DNA from: a virus
Virus record (IMG/VR): IMGVR_UViG_3300031673_000076
Location: 1-50,122 of that record
DNA: 50,122 bases
Reading direction: 5' to 3' (one strand)
Below are positions 31,388 to 39,118 of the stretch, piece by piece. How positions within the stretch are numbered: the first letter of the stretch is position 1; each line of letters begins with the position of its first letter. Below the pieces are notes generated by a model that was not told where the DNA came from, searched no databases, and saw only the letters and a program-made list of their open reading frames with translations. A program made the position numbers and the translations under genes.

Positions 31388-31660
31388 TTATAACAAATGG
31401 GATATTGCTCTTTGTGCTGCTCCCGCCCCATTGTCACGATCATATAATCTTTCATCGAACTCATCATCTCTCGAAAGATCAATTTTTATAACACGACCTT
31501 TTAAATAATCGAAATATGTGTATTTTTTAAGATATCCCTTAGCTTCCTCTATATCCATATCGCCTGGAACCATTTGTATAAAGCCAAGTCCTTGAACTTT
31601 TGCCCTATCATAAAGAGCTTTTAATACTTCTTCTTTTTTTAATCCGAGAATGCTAATCAT
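31388..31660 (-). CDS. Conserved-looking phage hypothetical protein
   Basis: 90 residues. 'ILGLKKEEVLKALYDRAKVQGLGF' and 'YFDYLKGRVIKIDLS', then 'LYDRDNGAGAAQRAI', are the ordered motifs of a frequent phage early-region family of about 80-100 residues with unknown function. The complete pattern is present. Flanked on both sides by tRNA-like elements. Confidence 0.75.
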   Translation of the reverse strand: MISILGLKKEEVLKALYDRAKVQGLGFIQMVPGDMDIEEAKGYLKKYTYFDYLKGRVIKIDLSRDDEFDERLYDRDNGAGAAQRAISHLL

Positions 31661-31680
31661 TGTTCTTTCCTTTCTGTTTA

Positions 31681-31768
31681 GCAGGCGGGCAAGGATTGGT
31701 GCGCTCGATTTGATATAATATCCTGCTATTATCTACTATCTCCGTAGTTCAAGATCGCCACCGCCTGC
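31681..31768 (-). pseudogene. Decayed tRNA-like element
   Basis: 88 nt, the normal length for a class II tRNA. It has the same acceptor halves as the element at 31228-31382, and its first 18 bases plus flank (TAATGCAGGCGGTGGCGA) are identical to it. The 3' end AATCCTTGCCCGCCTGC looks like a T-arm 3' half, but the 5' half no longer pairs, the TTCGA loop is lost and no anticodon arm forms. Probably a degenerate copy. Confidence 0.55.
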
Positions 31769-31773
31769 ATTAT

Positions 31774-31995
31774 TCACGTATTCAATATCTTGCCACTTTC
31801 AAGGATAGTATATTTATGATCACTTCTTTCCCAACACGGATAACAATGTCTTTCACCATTCCACACGAACCAATCTGAAAAAGGTAATCCACATTGAGAG
31901 CAGGTAGGTCTCCCCGTAGAAAATCCCCATACTTTAAAAGCATGTTCTCTTTCTTTCATCTTTGCGAAACGAATTATTCTTTTTAATATATTCAT
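31774..31995 (-). CDS. Zinc-ribbon/B-box-like small protein
   Basis: 73 residues. 'RPTCSQCGLPFSDWFVWNGE' and 'CYPCWER' give C-x2-C...C-x2-C, one zinc site. The N-terminal helix is basic ('LKRIIRFAKMKEREHAFK'). GGAAGGAG precedes ATG 31995. Lies between two tRNA-derived elements. Nucleic-acid binding is possible. Confidence 0.65.
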   Translation of the reverse strand: MNILKRIIRFAKMKEREHAFKVWGFSTGRPTCSQCGLPFSDWFVWNGERHCYPCWERSDHKYTILESGKILNT

Positions 31996-32011
31996 TCTCC
32001 TTCCTTTCTTA

Positions 32012-32022
32012 AGCAGGCGGGC
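32012..32022. repeat. Third short copy of tRNA-like 3' end motif
   Basis: AGCAGGCGGGC (plus strand) matches the 3' acceptor side of the elements at 31228 and 31681. On the minus strand it reads GCCCGCCTGCTTAAG just before the RBS of the 31995 gene. No other tRNA part is recognisable here. Confidence 0.5.
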
Positions 32023-32037
32023 GAAGAGGTTGTAAGG

Positions 32038-32391
32038 TCAATCATCATTTTGTATCACCAGCAACTTATCTACCCATTCCTCAACATTAACAGACTTGAC
32101 AATATCAAGGACGACTTGAGCGTTTTCCGAAGTTGAATAATGACGCCATTTGACAAATTCTTTGATACATCTCCAGAAATATTCTTCACCAGATGGTTTT
32201 GATATTGGGCATACTGGACAAGGATTTTTCCCAATACCTTTTAAAGCAGAAAAATATGTATCCCTAAATTCACAATACCCACATTTCTCGTGATTCGTAT
32301 CACCGGTGGCTACAATATTTTCCCATTTCTTGATTGACTGGTCTTTAGCCTTTGTCAAATCTTCAATAAGTTGTTCTCTTGTCGGTATCAT
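32038..32391 (-). CDS. Cys-rich hypothetical protein
   Basis: 117 residues. 'EKCGYCEFRDTYF' and 'NPCPVCPIS' supply paired Cys for a zinc site, bracketed by helices ('TREQLIEDLTKAKDQSIKKWE' at the start). It overlaps the RecT-like gene stop by 4 bp and is therefore part of the recombination operon. Function unknown. Confidence 0.65.
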   Translation of the reverse strand: MIPTREQLIEDLTKAKDQSIKKWENIVATGDTNHEKCGYCEFRDTYFSALKGIGKNPCPVCPISKPSGEEYFWRCIKEFVKWRHYSTSENAQVVLDIVKSVNVEEWVDKLLVIQNDD

Positions 32392-33131
32392 AATGGCAAT
32401 TCCCCCGTGAATTCAGTTTCGGGTTCCGGCTTCGGTTGCACGTCTGTTTCTGTTTTGGTTTCTGGTTCTTTCAGCCCAGCATCAATACATTTCTGGTTCA
32501 TCTTGTCATCGAGACTCTTGTTGACAACCTCGTATTCGGGATCCCTGTAATCTTCGACCTCTTCTCGGAAACTTAGACCTTGCAAAACATCTGCAAAGTT
32601 ATCTCTGAGATTGAAAGCACGGGCACGGTGGAAAAGCATACGTTTAGGGTATTTCCCCCAAGTATCTGCTTTTGAAGGATTTCCCCAAAGTCCAGCCCGT
32701 TTCGCATCGGCAACCGTGAATCTTGTAATGACAGGGTTGTCATCGTCTTTGCGTTTGCTTTCGATTTCATACCCGAAGTTATCTTCGAATTCTGCACCGC
32801 CGATAATTTTGGATTTGAAGTATTCCATTTTCCCGCTTTGCCGTACCATCCCCATAATCAGATCACCCCAGAAAGAAGGGCGCCCGTTCACAACCATGGT
32901 ATTCTGCAATGCCGTTATCGGTGCAAGACCGTGTTCCATACCGTATGCTATGGCAATTGCAATTTCGGCAGGTTTTCCCCTGAATTGCTTTGGGCAGAAA
33001 TCGGTTTGTGCTATCGTGCTGGCATAGCGAACCAGGTCATCATAACTGGTAAGTTCTATACCCTTTCCATTAATAGTAATTTTAGCTTTTTTTAGATTTG
33101 GCAGGGTTGTCATTTCATTATCTTTTTCCAT
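32388..33131 (-). CDS. recT: RecT-family single-strand annealing protein
   Basis: 247 residues. 'AEIAIAIAYGMEHGLAPITALQNTMVVNGRPSFWGD' (residues ~55-90), then 'FTVADAKRAGLWG' and 'WGKYPKRMLFHRARAFNLRDNFADVLQGL', is the full motif series of the RecT-like recombinases of environmental phages. The C-terminus is acidic and Pro/Glu rich ('KPEPETEFTGELPL'). It would anneal single strands made by the YqaJ exonuclease encoded just upstream. Confidence 0.85.
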   Translation of the reverse strand: MEKDNEMTTLPNLKKAKITINGKGIELTSYDDLVRYASTIAQTDFCPKQFRGKPAEIAIAIAYGMEHGLAPITALQNTMVVNGRPSFWGDLIMGMVRQSGKMEYFKSKIIGGAEFEDNFGYEIESKRKDDDNPVITRFTVADAKRAGLWGNPSKADTWGKYPKRMLFHRARAFNLRDNFADVLQGLSFREEVEDYRDPEYEVVNKSLDDKMNQKCIDAGLKEPETKTETDVQPKPEPETEFTGELPL

Positions 33132-33143
33132 TTAATTACCTTC

Positions 33144-33926
33144 TTATATCAAATTAAGTTGATTTTCTGGAAGTAGACTGAATGTTCTATGGCAAAAAGG
33201 ACATTCAATCAGATTCTCTAATTGTTCCCTTAATAATTCTTTTTCTTTCCGTTCGGCTTCGGCTTTCTCCTCAAGTGCCTTCCGTTCAGCCTCAGCCTTC
33301 GCTTTCTGTTCGGCAAGAATCTTTTCCTGTTTCTTGCGTTCAGTCTCACGTTCTTGTTTTGCCTTTTCCTCAATAGCACGTTTCTCGGCTTCGGCTTTGG
33401 CTCGTTCAGCCAATATCTGTTTTTCTTTTGCCACTGCTTCATCTTTGAGCCTTATATTCTCAAGACGGATTCTTTCACGTTCCTCGGCTTCGGCTTTCTC
33501 TTTTGCAATCCGCTCCTCTTCCATCCTGCGCTCAACTTCACGCCGTCTTTCGTCCTCCTCTTCCTTCTGTTTGATCTCGACATAATGTTCCTGTTGGTCG
33601 AGATACTCCTCGATGGGAATGATAAGAGCTTTTAGTACATTGGCAATGCCGTCAATGGCTTTGCCCTCACGTAACGATTGTTCTTTAAGTTCTTTACGAG
33701 CTTTCTCAATATCAGTTCTCTTGTGTTGCAGAAAGAGTCGACCCGTTCTCGCCATTTCCATTTCGGCTTTCTGTGAAGCATTAGTTACAATTATTACCTT
33801 TGCTTTCTGCGCCCAGTCATCGGCGATCAAAAAGTAGTCTTGAAACTTCTCAAGGATAAAATTTGCTTTGGTTTGTTCGAGACCGCTTTCCTTTACGATT
33901 ACCATTAACTTGTTGTCAGCATCCAT
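33144..33926 (-). CDS. Coiled-coil protein with C-terminal zinc finger (recombination accessory)
   Basis: 260 residues from ATG 33926 (MDADNKLMVIV). The N-terminal ~110 residues ('ILEKFQDYFLIADDWAQKA', 'RLFLQHKRTDIEKARKELK') are followed by ~120 residues of continuous Glu/Lys/Arg/Ala coiled coil. The end carries 'ECPFCHRTF'. The frame upstream of 33926 is open, but the RBS GAGG and the one-base spacing to the YqaJ stop favour this start. Always seen next to YqaJ/RecT in such operons; likely a bridging or regulatory subunit. Confidence 0.7.
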   Translation of the reverse strand: MDADNKLMVIVKESGLEQTKANFILEKFQDYFLIADDWAQKAKVIIVTNASQKAEMEMARTGRLFLQHKRTDIEKARKELKEQSLREGKAIDGIANVLKALIIPIEEYLDQQEHYVEIKQKEEEDERRREVERRMEEERIAKEKAEAEERERIRLENIRLKDEAVAKEKQILAERAKAEAEKRAIEEKAKQERETERKKQEKILAEQKAKAEAERKALEEKAEAERKEKELLREQLENLIECPFCHRTFSLLPENQLNLI

Positions 33927-33927
33927 T

Positions 33928-34824
33928 TCAAATTCCTCTTCTTTCAATTTTGAGTTTCCGATAACTTGATTCTTTAACCGTGAATCCACATCGTGTTATT
34001 TTATCATACCTAACTACGATTCCTTCCCCGATATTGCCTGCCGTATTATCACCCAAATATGAAATCAATGCCCGTTCCCAGGCATCCAATTCCTTTTCTA
34101 AAGGCTTCATAACTTCTTTCTGTTCATCATATTCCCGTTTTACGTCAACGTATTTCAAATAGACTTGAGTCGCTTCCGGCGGCAGGGCAACGATGTTCTC
34201 ATTGCGTTTGATTGACTTGAGCGTTTCTATGGAGGGCAACGGTGAATCAGGTGGTTTGATTTTAGGAATAACATACTTATTCCACCAAAAAGAACCAAAT
34301 TTTTCAATCTTCTGAATTATTGGCACGTTGCGCAGAATCTTATAATGTCGTCTCTCGATGGGATTTGATTCGATATAAACGCCAACCAGAACGTATTCGA
34401 TTTCTGGACGGCACAATAATTGAGTTTGTACTTGCAAATAAAATGCTTCCGGAATCTCAATACTTCCCTGATGCCCCCAGTCTTTGAAAGAATGCGTGAA
34501 TTTGGCTTCGATATGAGTCGGCAGGTCAAGTGCAAGAGCGTCAACATGGCACATGAAGATATTGTTATGAGGGCAAATGAATTGTAAACGTTCAGGTGTT
34601 AAATCTATTCCAGTATCATAACATGCACCGACCCATTTACATATATCCTCCTCATTATCTATACCTTTTTGCATTGCTTCTGTTATTTTCTTATTGATCA
34701 CATCGTAAACTTTAGAATAGTAGATGTCTAACTCGTTGTGAAATGAATCAATTCCGAATATTGCACTAATGTCAGAACCACCCAAGTGCCGTTTTCTTTC
34801 GAGTCTCTGAGCTTCAGTCAGCAT
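33928..34824 (-). CDS. YqaJ-like viral exonuclease
   Basis: 298 residues. 'LGGSDISAIFGI' (14-25), 'MQKGIDNEEDI' with Glu58, 'CHVDALALDLPTHIEAKFT' (Asp95, Glu106, Lys108) and 'LQVQTQLL' form the PD-(D/E)XK nuclease core of the YqaJ/lambda-exonuclease family. It resects double-stranded ends for the RecT-like protein. The C-terminal ~80 residues are helical and charged. Its start is overlapped by 11 bp by a small upstream gene. Confidence 0.9.
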   Translation of the reverse strand: MLTEAQRLERKRHLGGSDISAIFGIDSFHNELDIYYSKVYDVINKKITEAMQKGIDNEEDICKWVGACYDTGIDLTPERLQFICPHNNIFMCHVDALALDLPTHIEAKFTHSFKDWGHQGSIEIPEAFYLQVQTQLLCRPEIEYVLVGVYIESNPIERRHYKILRNVPIIQKIEKFGSFWWNKYVIPKIKPPDSPLPSIETLKSIKRNENIVALPPEATQVYLKYVDVKREYDEQKEVMKPLEKELDAWERALISYLGDNTAGNIGEGIVVRYDKITRCGFTVKESSYRKLKIERRGI

Positions 34825-34984
34825 GTCCCTTAAATCCTTCTAATTTCTGAGGTTCACATGAAACAATCTTATTGGAAACTAAATTCTTATATTTAACCAT
34901 TCCTTTTGACCGTGAACAATTTCTTTGAATGATTTGTATTTTTTCATTCCCTCTGAATAAAATCATACCCGCTCTTAATTTCAT
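34814..34984 (-). CDS. Small basic protein (56 residues)
   Basis: ATG 34984 overlaps the upstream stop (TAATG), and the gene ends 11 bp inside the exonuclease gene. The composition is basic and beta-like ('KLRAGMILFRGNEKIQIIQ', 'KGMVKYKNLVSNKIVSCEP'). The tight overlaps at both ends are the main support. No family is recognised. Confidence 0.55.
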   Translation of the reverse strand: MKLRAGMILFRGNEKIQIIQRNCSRSKGMVKYKNLVSNKIVSCEPQKLEGFKGHAD

Positions 34985-35187
34985 TATTCCACCACGACTT
35001 TCAATGTTTTGACAATTTTTAACAGGGGACGGCGTTTAATCAAAGTATAAAGAACTCCCTCTTCAAAAAGTTCGGGTTGTTTCGTCATATGTGATTTAAG
35101 TTCTTTCATTGATTCATATGTCCCGTTACCAGTTACTATCAAAAACATTTCATCTCCGTCAACATCTTGTAATCTACATAGTTCCAT
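34984..35187 (-). CDS. Small hypothetical protein
   Basis: 67 residues. 'MELCRLQDVDGDEMFLIVTG' (beta) and 'LYTLIKRRPLLKIVKTLKVVV' (amphipathic, basic). GGAGAATCCGATGG precedes the start. The stop overlaps the next start. No known domain. Confidence 0.6.
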   Translation of the reverse strand: MELCRLQDVDGDEMFLIVTGNGTYESMKELKSHMTKQPELFEEGVLYTLIKRRPLLKIVKTLKVVVE

Positions 35188-35199
35188 CGGATTCTCCTT

Positions 35200-35451
35200 T
35201 CAGTCATTTTCTATTAAATCCCAGTAGTTCATGGCGTTTTCCTTACCGATTATATCCAGTAGCATTTCCATGTTAAGCCGGTCAAGGATGCAGGATTCGG
35301 GAATTGATTCAATGATTAAAAGCAACCTAAAATCTCCTTTGGTCGGTCTTATTTCACATTTTCTGCATTTCAAATCAATGTCAAGCGTTTTGGTTATTTC
35401 CATTAATACTTTAACGGGTTTATCGACCGCTTCCTCTGTCTTTGTTTCCAT
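35200..35451 (-). CDS. Small hypothetical protein with C-x2-C
   Basis: 83 residues. 'IDLKCRKCEIRPTKGDFRLLL' contains a single C-x2-C. The C-terminal 'MLLDIIGKENAMNYWDLIEND' is helical. RBS AAGGAGATTG. Function unknown; the fold may be a small zinc-binding or ferredoxin-like domain. Confidence 0.6.
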   Translation of the reverse strand: METKTEEAVDKPVKVLMEITKTLDIDLKCRKCEIRPTKGDFRLLLIIESIPESCILDRLNMEMLLDIIGKENAMNYWDLIEND

Positions 35452-35464
35452 TGAATCAATCTCC

Positions 35465-35980
35465 TTAATTTTCTTTCAAATTAATATATTTTGCTTTTAC
35501 ATTCACGCCTTCGGGTATAGCAGTCAGGCTACCCAGATAGAGACCGCCGCCAGCACTGAGGTTCACGCCTTCGGGTATGGATGTCAGACTACTCAGATAG
35601 AGACCGCCGCCAGCACTTAGAGTTACGCCTTCTGGTATGCTGGTCAGGCTGCCGAGATTGAGAGAACCTTTAAATATTAATATTTTGCCATCCCAACGGT
35701 CTCTCCATGCTTGATATAATTGTTTAATAGCTTCCCCCGTCATTTCATCCGTCCACCAGTTAGGTCTTTCATCATCAAACTTGAATTTCATACCTGCAAC
35801 TTCAAATAGACTCGTCACAGGGATTAATTCAACCGGTGTTTGATAAAAAGATGCCGGGGAATTATTATCTTTGATTTTATACTTATCCCTGATTTTTTCA
35901 TGTGAATCTTCGTGCCGTAGAGTATATATCTTGACGGTTTCGCCTGTTTTAACTGCTATGCCCGATATTGCCTGGCACAT
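35465..35980 (-). CDS. Protein with C-terminal 20-residue leucine-rich-like repeats
   Basis: 171 residues. The N-terminal ~105 residues include 'ETVKIYTLRHEDSHEKIRDKYK' and 'NWWTDEMTGEAIKQLYQAWR'. The C-terminus has about three tandem 20-residue repeats, L-T-[SA]-I-P-E-G-V-x-L-S-A-G-G-G-L-Y-L-x-S, encoded by a 60-bp tandem repeat (phases at 35505, 35565 and 35625). The repeats form a beta-ladder like a miniature leucine-rich or pentapeptide-type solenoid seen in other phage early proteins. A binding role is likely; the target is unknown. Confidence 0.7.
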   Translation of the reverse strand: MCQAISGIAVKTGETVKIYTLRHEDSHEKIRDKYKIKDNNSPASFYQTPVELIPVTSLFEVAGMKFKFDDERPNWWTDEMTGEAIKQLYQAWRDRWDGKILIFKGSLNLGSLTSIPEGVTLSAGGGLYLSSLTSIPEGVNLSAGGGLYLGSLTAIPEGVNVKAKYINLKEN

Positions 35981-36126
35981 TTTCTTTTCCTTTCTTTTAG
36001 TATTTTCCTTAATTCTTCAGGTTTCATATCTTCCAGCGTATCAATAATCATGAATACGCACATATACATACCCATCAAAGAATACCATAATGCCAATTCA
36101 AGCACTATTTCTAACGTAGTGAACAT
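35956..36126 (-). CDS. Small single-span membrane protein (56 residues)
   Basis: ATG 36126, which overlaps the upstream gene by 16 bp; ends 25 bp inside the downstream gene. 'IVLELALWYSLMGMYMCVFMII' is one transmembrane helix. The C-terminus is strongly basic ('ELRKILKERKRKCARQYRA'), hence cytoplasmic. The overlap pattern and RBS suggest a real gene. Function unknown. Confidence 0.5.
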   Translation of the reverse strand: MFTTLEIVLELALWYSLMGMYMCVFMIIDTLEDMKPEELRKILKERKRKCARQYRA

Positions 36127-36308
36127 ATTATTTTCCCGTTTAAATCTTTGACAACGGCGGTCATGATATTTTTAACACCACCGCACAGATTCTTTGCTTC
36201 AGTTATCCCTTCTCCAAACATTCCTTCACTGGACGTTTTCTCAATTGGGATAACCGAACACTGTGAATTACCCTGGCGATCAATACAATCCACTATTATT
36301 CTTGTCAT
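36111..36308 (-). CDS. Small hypothetical protein
   Basis: 65 residues, beta-rich ('MTRIIVDCIDRQGNSQCSVIP', 'IMTAVVKDLNGKIICSL'). It overlaps the methyltransferase stop by 4 bp (ATGA), so it is translated with it. No domain is recognised. Confidence 0.6.
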   Translation of the reverse strand: MTRIIVDCIDRQGNSQCSVIPIEKTSSEGMFGEGITEAKNLCGGVKNIMTAVVKDLNGKIICSLR

Positions 36309-36883
36309 TTTTTCATACTCATAGTTAGTCGTGAATTTTCGTAGACCTTCGTGCCCGTTTCATTAATTATTTCATTTCCCCAAGCATCCCAGCCTTCTGT
36401 TTTCTGACGAGCAAAGAGTTCTATGCATGGACATAACCCAGTATTTTCAATTATTTTTCTTACTTCTTCTGGTTTTTCAGAATGCCTCAAAGCCTTTGTC
36501 TGAATGAAATTTGGTATCTGCATTCTAAATGCCTTTATATTTCCTTTTATACCGAACCAGCATTCTTCTACCTGCCCTCTGAACCAGAAACCCATACCAA
36601 GAGACATTATCTTTCGCCAGTATATTTTAGTCTTATAACGATATCCCCATGATTCCATTACGAGCATACCTTCTTTTTGCATAGGGCAAGTTACCCAAAG
36701 AAATAATACAGAATCTTTACATGATATCTCTTGCACTGGCAAATTGCTTATATCTTTAACAGTCATTGTTGAATATTTTGATTCAGCTCCGCTTTTAAGA
36801 GAACCTCCAGTTCTTTTGTTCTTATATTTCCACGGTGGATCAGCATAGATTATCTGGTATTTCTTGTTTGGAAATGGTATCAT
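36305..36883 (-). CDS. MT-A70-family DNA adenine N6-methyltransferase
   Basis: 192 residues. 'YQIIYADPPWKYK' (DPPW 15-18) is the catalytic motif IV; 'DSVLFLWVTCP' and 'WGYRYKTKIYWRK' follow; 'SEKPEEVRKIIENTG' and 'CIELFARQK' are the family's C-terminal motifs. It probably methylates phage DNA, protecting it from host restriction. The cognate nuclease is absent, as is usual in phages. ATGA overlaps on both sides. Confidence 0.9.
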   Translation of the reverse strand: MIPFPNKKYQIIYADPPWKYKNKRTGGSLKSGAESKYSTMTVKDISNLPVQEISCKDSVLFLWVTCPMQKEGMLVMESWGYRYKTKIYWRKIMSLGMGFWFRGQVEECWFGIKGNIKAFRMQIPNFIQTKALRHSEKPEEVRKIIENTGLCPCIELFARQKTEGWDAWGNEIINETGTKVYENSRLTMSMKK

Positions 36884-37248
36884 ATGTCCTTAACCTTCGT
36901 TCCCGTCTCATTTTGACAGAATTCAAACATGTACCGTGTTATCAAACTCTGTAGTTCAATCAGGAAGTCAACGTTATTAGCATTATCAAGTATGACAAGT
37001 CCGAGGGCGGGATCACATTTTGTGACAAGCCATCTCAGGGCTTCAATAGGTTTTCCTGATGCACAGTAAAATTGCGGTAATTCTTTAACCTTGAGAGGTC
37101 GTTCACCTTCAAGTATCTTGTAAACCTTGATAGCCGAACATCCCATAGCATCCGCAATCTGCTCAGGTGTCGGAGTATTATTGCCATGCCTCAGTATGAC
37201 ATGATTGTAAAGTAAACGGCTGAATTCGGAGGGTGAATCTTCGGGCAT
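36880..37248 (-). CDS. CII-like phage regulatory protein
   Basis: 122 residues from ATG 37248, with GGGGATTTGATA upstream. The frame extends to 37320, but that would overlap the preceding gene. 'NHVILRHGNNTPTPEQIADAMGCSAIKVYKILEGERPL' is an HTH of the Phage_CP76/regulatory-CII type, then 'LRWLVTKCDPALG' and 'IELQSLITRYM'. A transcription regulator of the early or lysogeny decision is likely. Confidence 0.7.
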   Translation of the reverse strand: MPEDSPSEFSRLLYNHVILRHGNNTPTPEQIADAMGCSAIKVYKILEGERPLKVKELPQFYCASGKPIEALRWLVTKCDPALGLVILDNANNVDFLIELQSLITRYMFEFCQNETGTKVKDI

Positions 37249-37303
37249 TATCAAATCCCCAATTTTAATTGTGAAACCGTTTCTCAAAAGGTATATGTTT
37301 TGC

Positions 37304-38257
37304 TTAGAATATTTTATCAATAATGCTTATGAGATATGGAACATGAATATGAAAATCTGGTTCTTTTTGTTGCCGTTCACGAAGGTAATCAATGACTTGC
37401 AAGAAATATGCAGTGTCCACACCAGTAAGTTGATCTTCAAGTACATTGACATCACACAAATCGAGTTCACTTAATTGCAGACATATCTTCAACATCTGTC
37501 CTGCATTAATATGCCAACCATGCTTGATGAATTTACGGACACGTATAAATGAACATACTGGATATAAAGAACCGACATATCGGAGTTCTTTTGCGAGAAT
37601 ACTTTCTAAAGCTTCGGGTCGAAGCGTAAGTTTTCCTCCATCTGATTCCCAATAATTTGTACAATGCACAAAATCATAGTTCTTGTGAATTTCATCTGCA
37701 TTGCCACAGAAACGAACAATAAGTTGAATTTGGTTTGATAAAGTGATAGCGTTGGACGTCATAAATACTGGACGATATTTCTCTTTTTCAATTTTATCCA
37801 GTTCCTCACCATCGAGTCCATCGGCATCTGTAAGAATATCTTGCATAATGCCAGCCACATAATCCTCACCTTCCTCAAGAGGTCTGCCTTCAAAAAAACG
37901 GTATTGACTCTCAGGTGTTTTTTCCCCGGCTATACCAACCGAATTTATTTGTATACGTACTCTATTACCATCTGATTGAATAAATGGATTGATATTACGT
38001 CCACACTGGCTACCTTCTATACTATGCAGTTTCTTGAATTCATTTACATAATATTCTGCTACCAGTTTTAATGTCTCAAAATTAGTGAAATAAATATCAA
38101 AGTCATTTACCTTTTCATTCATGAGCAATGAGACAATAGCCCCTCCCGTAATAATGGTATTCTTTCTTACTGCCTCTTGAAGAGCAGTATCATGGATTGA
38201 GTTTACCCATTCATTAAATTTCTTTGATAGTACAGCTTTAACAATTCGACGATTCAT
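37304..38257 (-). CDS. Nucleotidyltransferase-like phage protein
   Basis: 317 residues. 'TIITGGAIVSLLMNEKVNDFDIYF' carries the pol-beta-type signature G-G (38-39) followed by D-x-D (Asp52, Asp54). Further conserved stretches are 'FMTSNAITLSNQIQLIVRFCG' and 'FDFVHCTNYW'-like (here 'YDFVHCTNYWES'). This resembles a family common in large and small phages, annotated as nucleotidyltransferase; the nucleotide donor and target are not established. Could act on tRNA or protein. Confidence 0.75.
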   Translation of the reverse strand: MNRRIVKAVLSKKFNEWVNSIHDTALQEAVRKNTIITGGAIVSLLMNEKVNDFDIYFTNFETLKLVAEYYVNEFKKLHSIEGSQCGRNINPFIQSDGNRVRIQINSVGIAGEKTPESQYRFFEGRPLEEGEDYVAGIMQDILTDADGLDGEELDKIEKEKYRPVFMTSNAITLSNQIQLIVRFCGNADEIHKNYDFVHCTNYWESDGGKLTLRPEALESILAKELRYVGSLYPVCSFIRVRKFIKHGWHINAGQMLKICLQLSELDLCDVNVLEDQLTGVDTAYFLQVIDYLRERQQKEPDFHIHVPYLISIIDKIF

Positions 38258-38321
38258 GTTAATACCTTTCTTTTTTGTTAATTTCCAACATGTATAAAAT
38301 TGCCCCTTTTTTATACTGACA

Positions 38322-38579
38322 TCAGTTTCTGTTTAGTTTAAATTTAACACCATGAATCTCAAGAATCGGCTTGACTACAAGAACGGAAAGGAAGCTATGC
38401 CCGAACTTCGAACACTGTGCACGGGCTTCAACGATCCCCTGATTAAACGGCTGGTCGAATTCGTATCCATTGTAAGCGAATATCCGGCTCTGGACATGCC
38501 CGTTTGCAGTCGTGTAGACAACACGGTAAAGGTCGCCGTGATACGGATTTGGGAATAGACTTTTGATTGAGGATGTCAT
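38322..38579 (-). CDS. Small hypothetical protein
   Basis: 85 residues from ATG 38579 (MTSSIKSLFPNPYHG), with GTGAGG at 6 bases. A GTG four codons upstream overlaps the neighbour. It contains 'YRVVYTTANGHVQSRIFAYNG' and a C-terminal strand 'VLVVKPILEIHGVKFKLN'. No family is recognised. It follows the HTH gene in the same operon. Confidence 0.6.
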   Translation of the reverse strand: MTSSIKSLFPNPYHGDLYRVVYTTANGHVQSRIFAYNGYEFDQPFNQGIVEARAQCSKFGHSFLSVLVVKPILEIHGVKFKLNRN

Positions 38580-38587
38580 TTCATGCC

Positions 38588-38845
38588 TCACAGTCGATTG
38601 AAGATTTCCATGCTCTCGGAAAGCGATTTAGGAATAAATGGAACATTTGGTTTTGATACAATTTTCTGAGATTGAAGGAAACGAGAATTTACGGGAATCC
38701 TCCATAATGCCCGTCCATTTGAACCGAAGTTCTTTGCGCCGTCAATCTCACCATAACGGCACTTTTTACGAATCGTCTGTTGAGTTAATTGAACAAGCCG
38801 GGCAACTTGACCAACTGCCAAAAATTGTGGAGAATCATTGTTCAT
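38588..38845 (-). CDS. xis: Excisionase-like HTH protein
   Basis: 85 residues. 'FLAVGQVARLVQLTQQTIRKKCRYGEIDGAKNFGSNGRALWRIP' has the MerR/Xis winged-helix layout: HTH, then R-x-G-x-[IL]-x-[AG], then a beta wing ending in W-R-I-P. The basic C-terminus ('SQKIVSKPNVPFIPK') would contact DNA. Xis-type architecture in an early operon opposite the integrase makes excision control the likely role, though it could also be a general regulator. Confidence 0.65.
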   Translation of the reverse strand: MNNDSPQFLAVGQVARLVQLTQQTIRKKCRYGEIDGAKNFGSNGRALWRIPVNSRFLQSQKIVSKPNVPFIPKSLSESMEIFNRL

Positions 38846-38904
38846 TGTTATGTGCCCTTGAAATTGTTAAGAAGGCATCTACAATGCGTCAGGTTGAACA
38901 ATCT

Positions 38905-39117
38905 CTATTGAAGTGGTACATTATTATCATTACCATTATCCTCAATGGATTCAGCAGCCTGGTCAAAGAAATCACTAACCTTGCCCTTGAAAACTATTTG
39001 ATTAAGTATCGGATTGGATTTGACAACAATTTCAGTCAATGTTTTATTTGCTTTCTCATTGTCTTTATTTGTCTTACAGATGGGACAGTCTACGTGATAA
39101 CCAAAATGATGAGGCAT
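38905..39117 (-). CDS. Small zinc-knuckle protein
   Basis: 70 residues. 'HFGYHVDCPICKTNKDNEKAN' gives C-x2-C plus two nearby His. The rest is acidic and helical ('DFFDQAAESIEDNGNDNN'). AAGGAG precedes ATG 39117, which overlaps the upstream stop (TGACATG). Function unknown. Confidence 0.6.
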   Translation of the reverse strand: MPHHFGYHVDCPICKTNKDNEKANKTLTEIVVKSNPILNQIVFKGKVSDFFDQAAESIEDNGNDNNVPLQ

Positions 39118-39118
39118 G

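Noticed and set aside
30671-31388. Gap examined for a large phage ncRNA such as GOLLD or ROOL
   Set aside because: Resolved into three small genes plus a tRNA-like element; nothing of several hundred structured bases remains.
33334-33635. Plus-strand frames opposite the coiled-coil gene
   Set aside because: Ser/Phe/Leu-rich shadows of the Glu/Lys/Arg/Ala codons on the minus strand.
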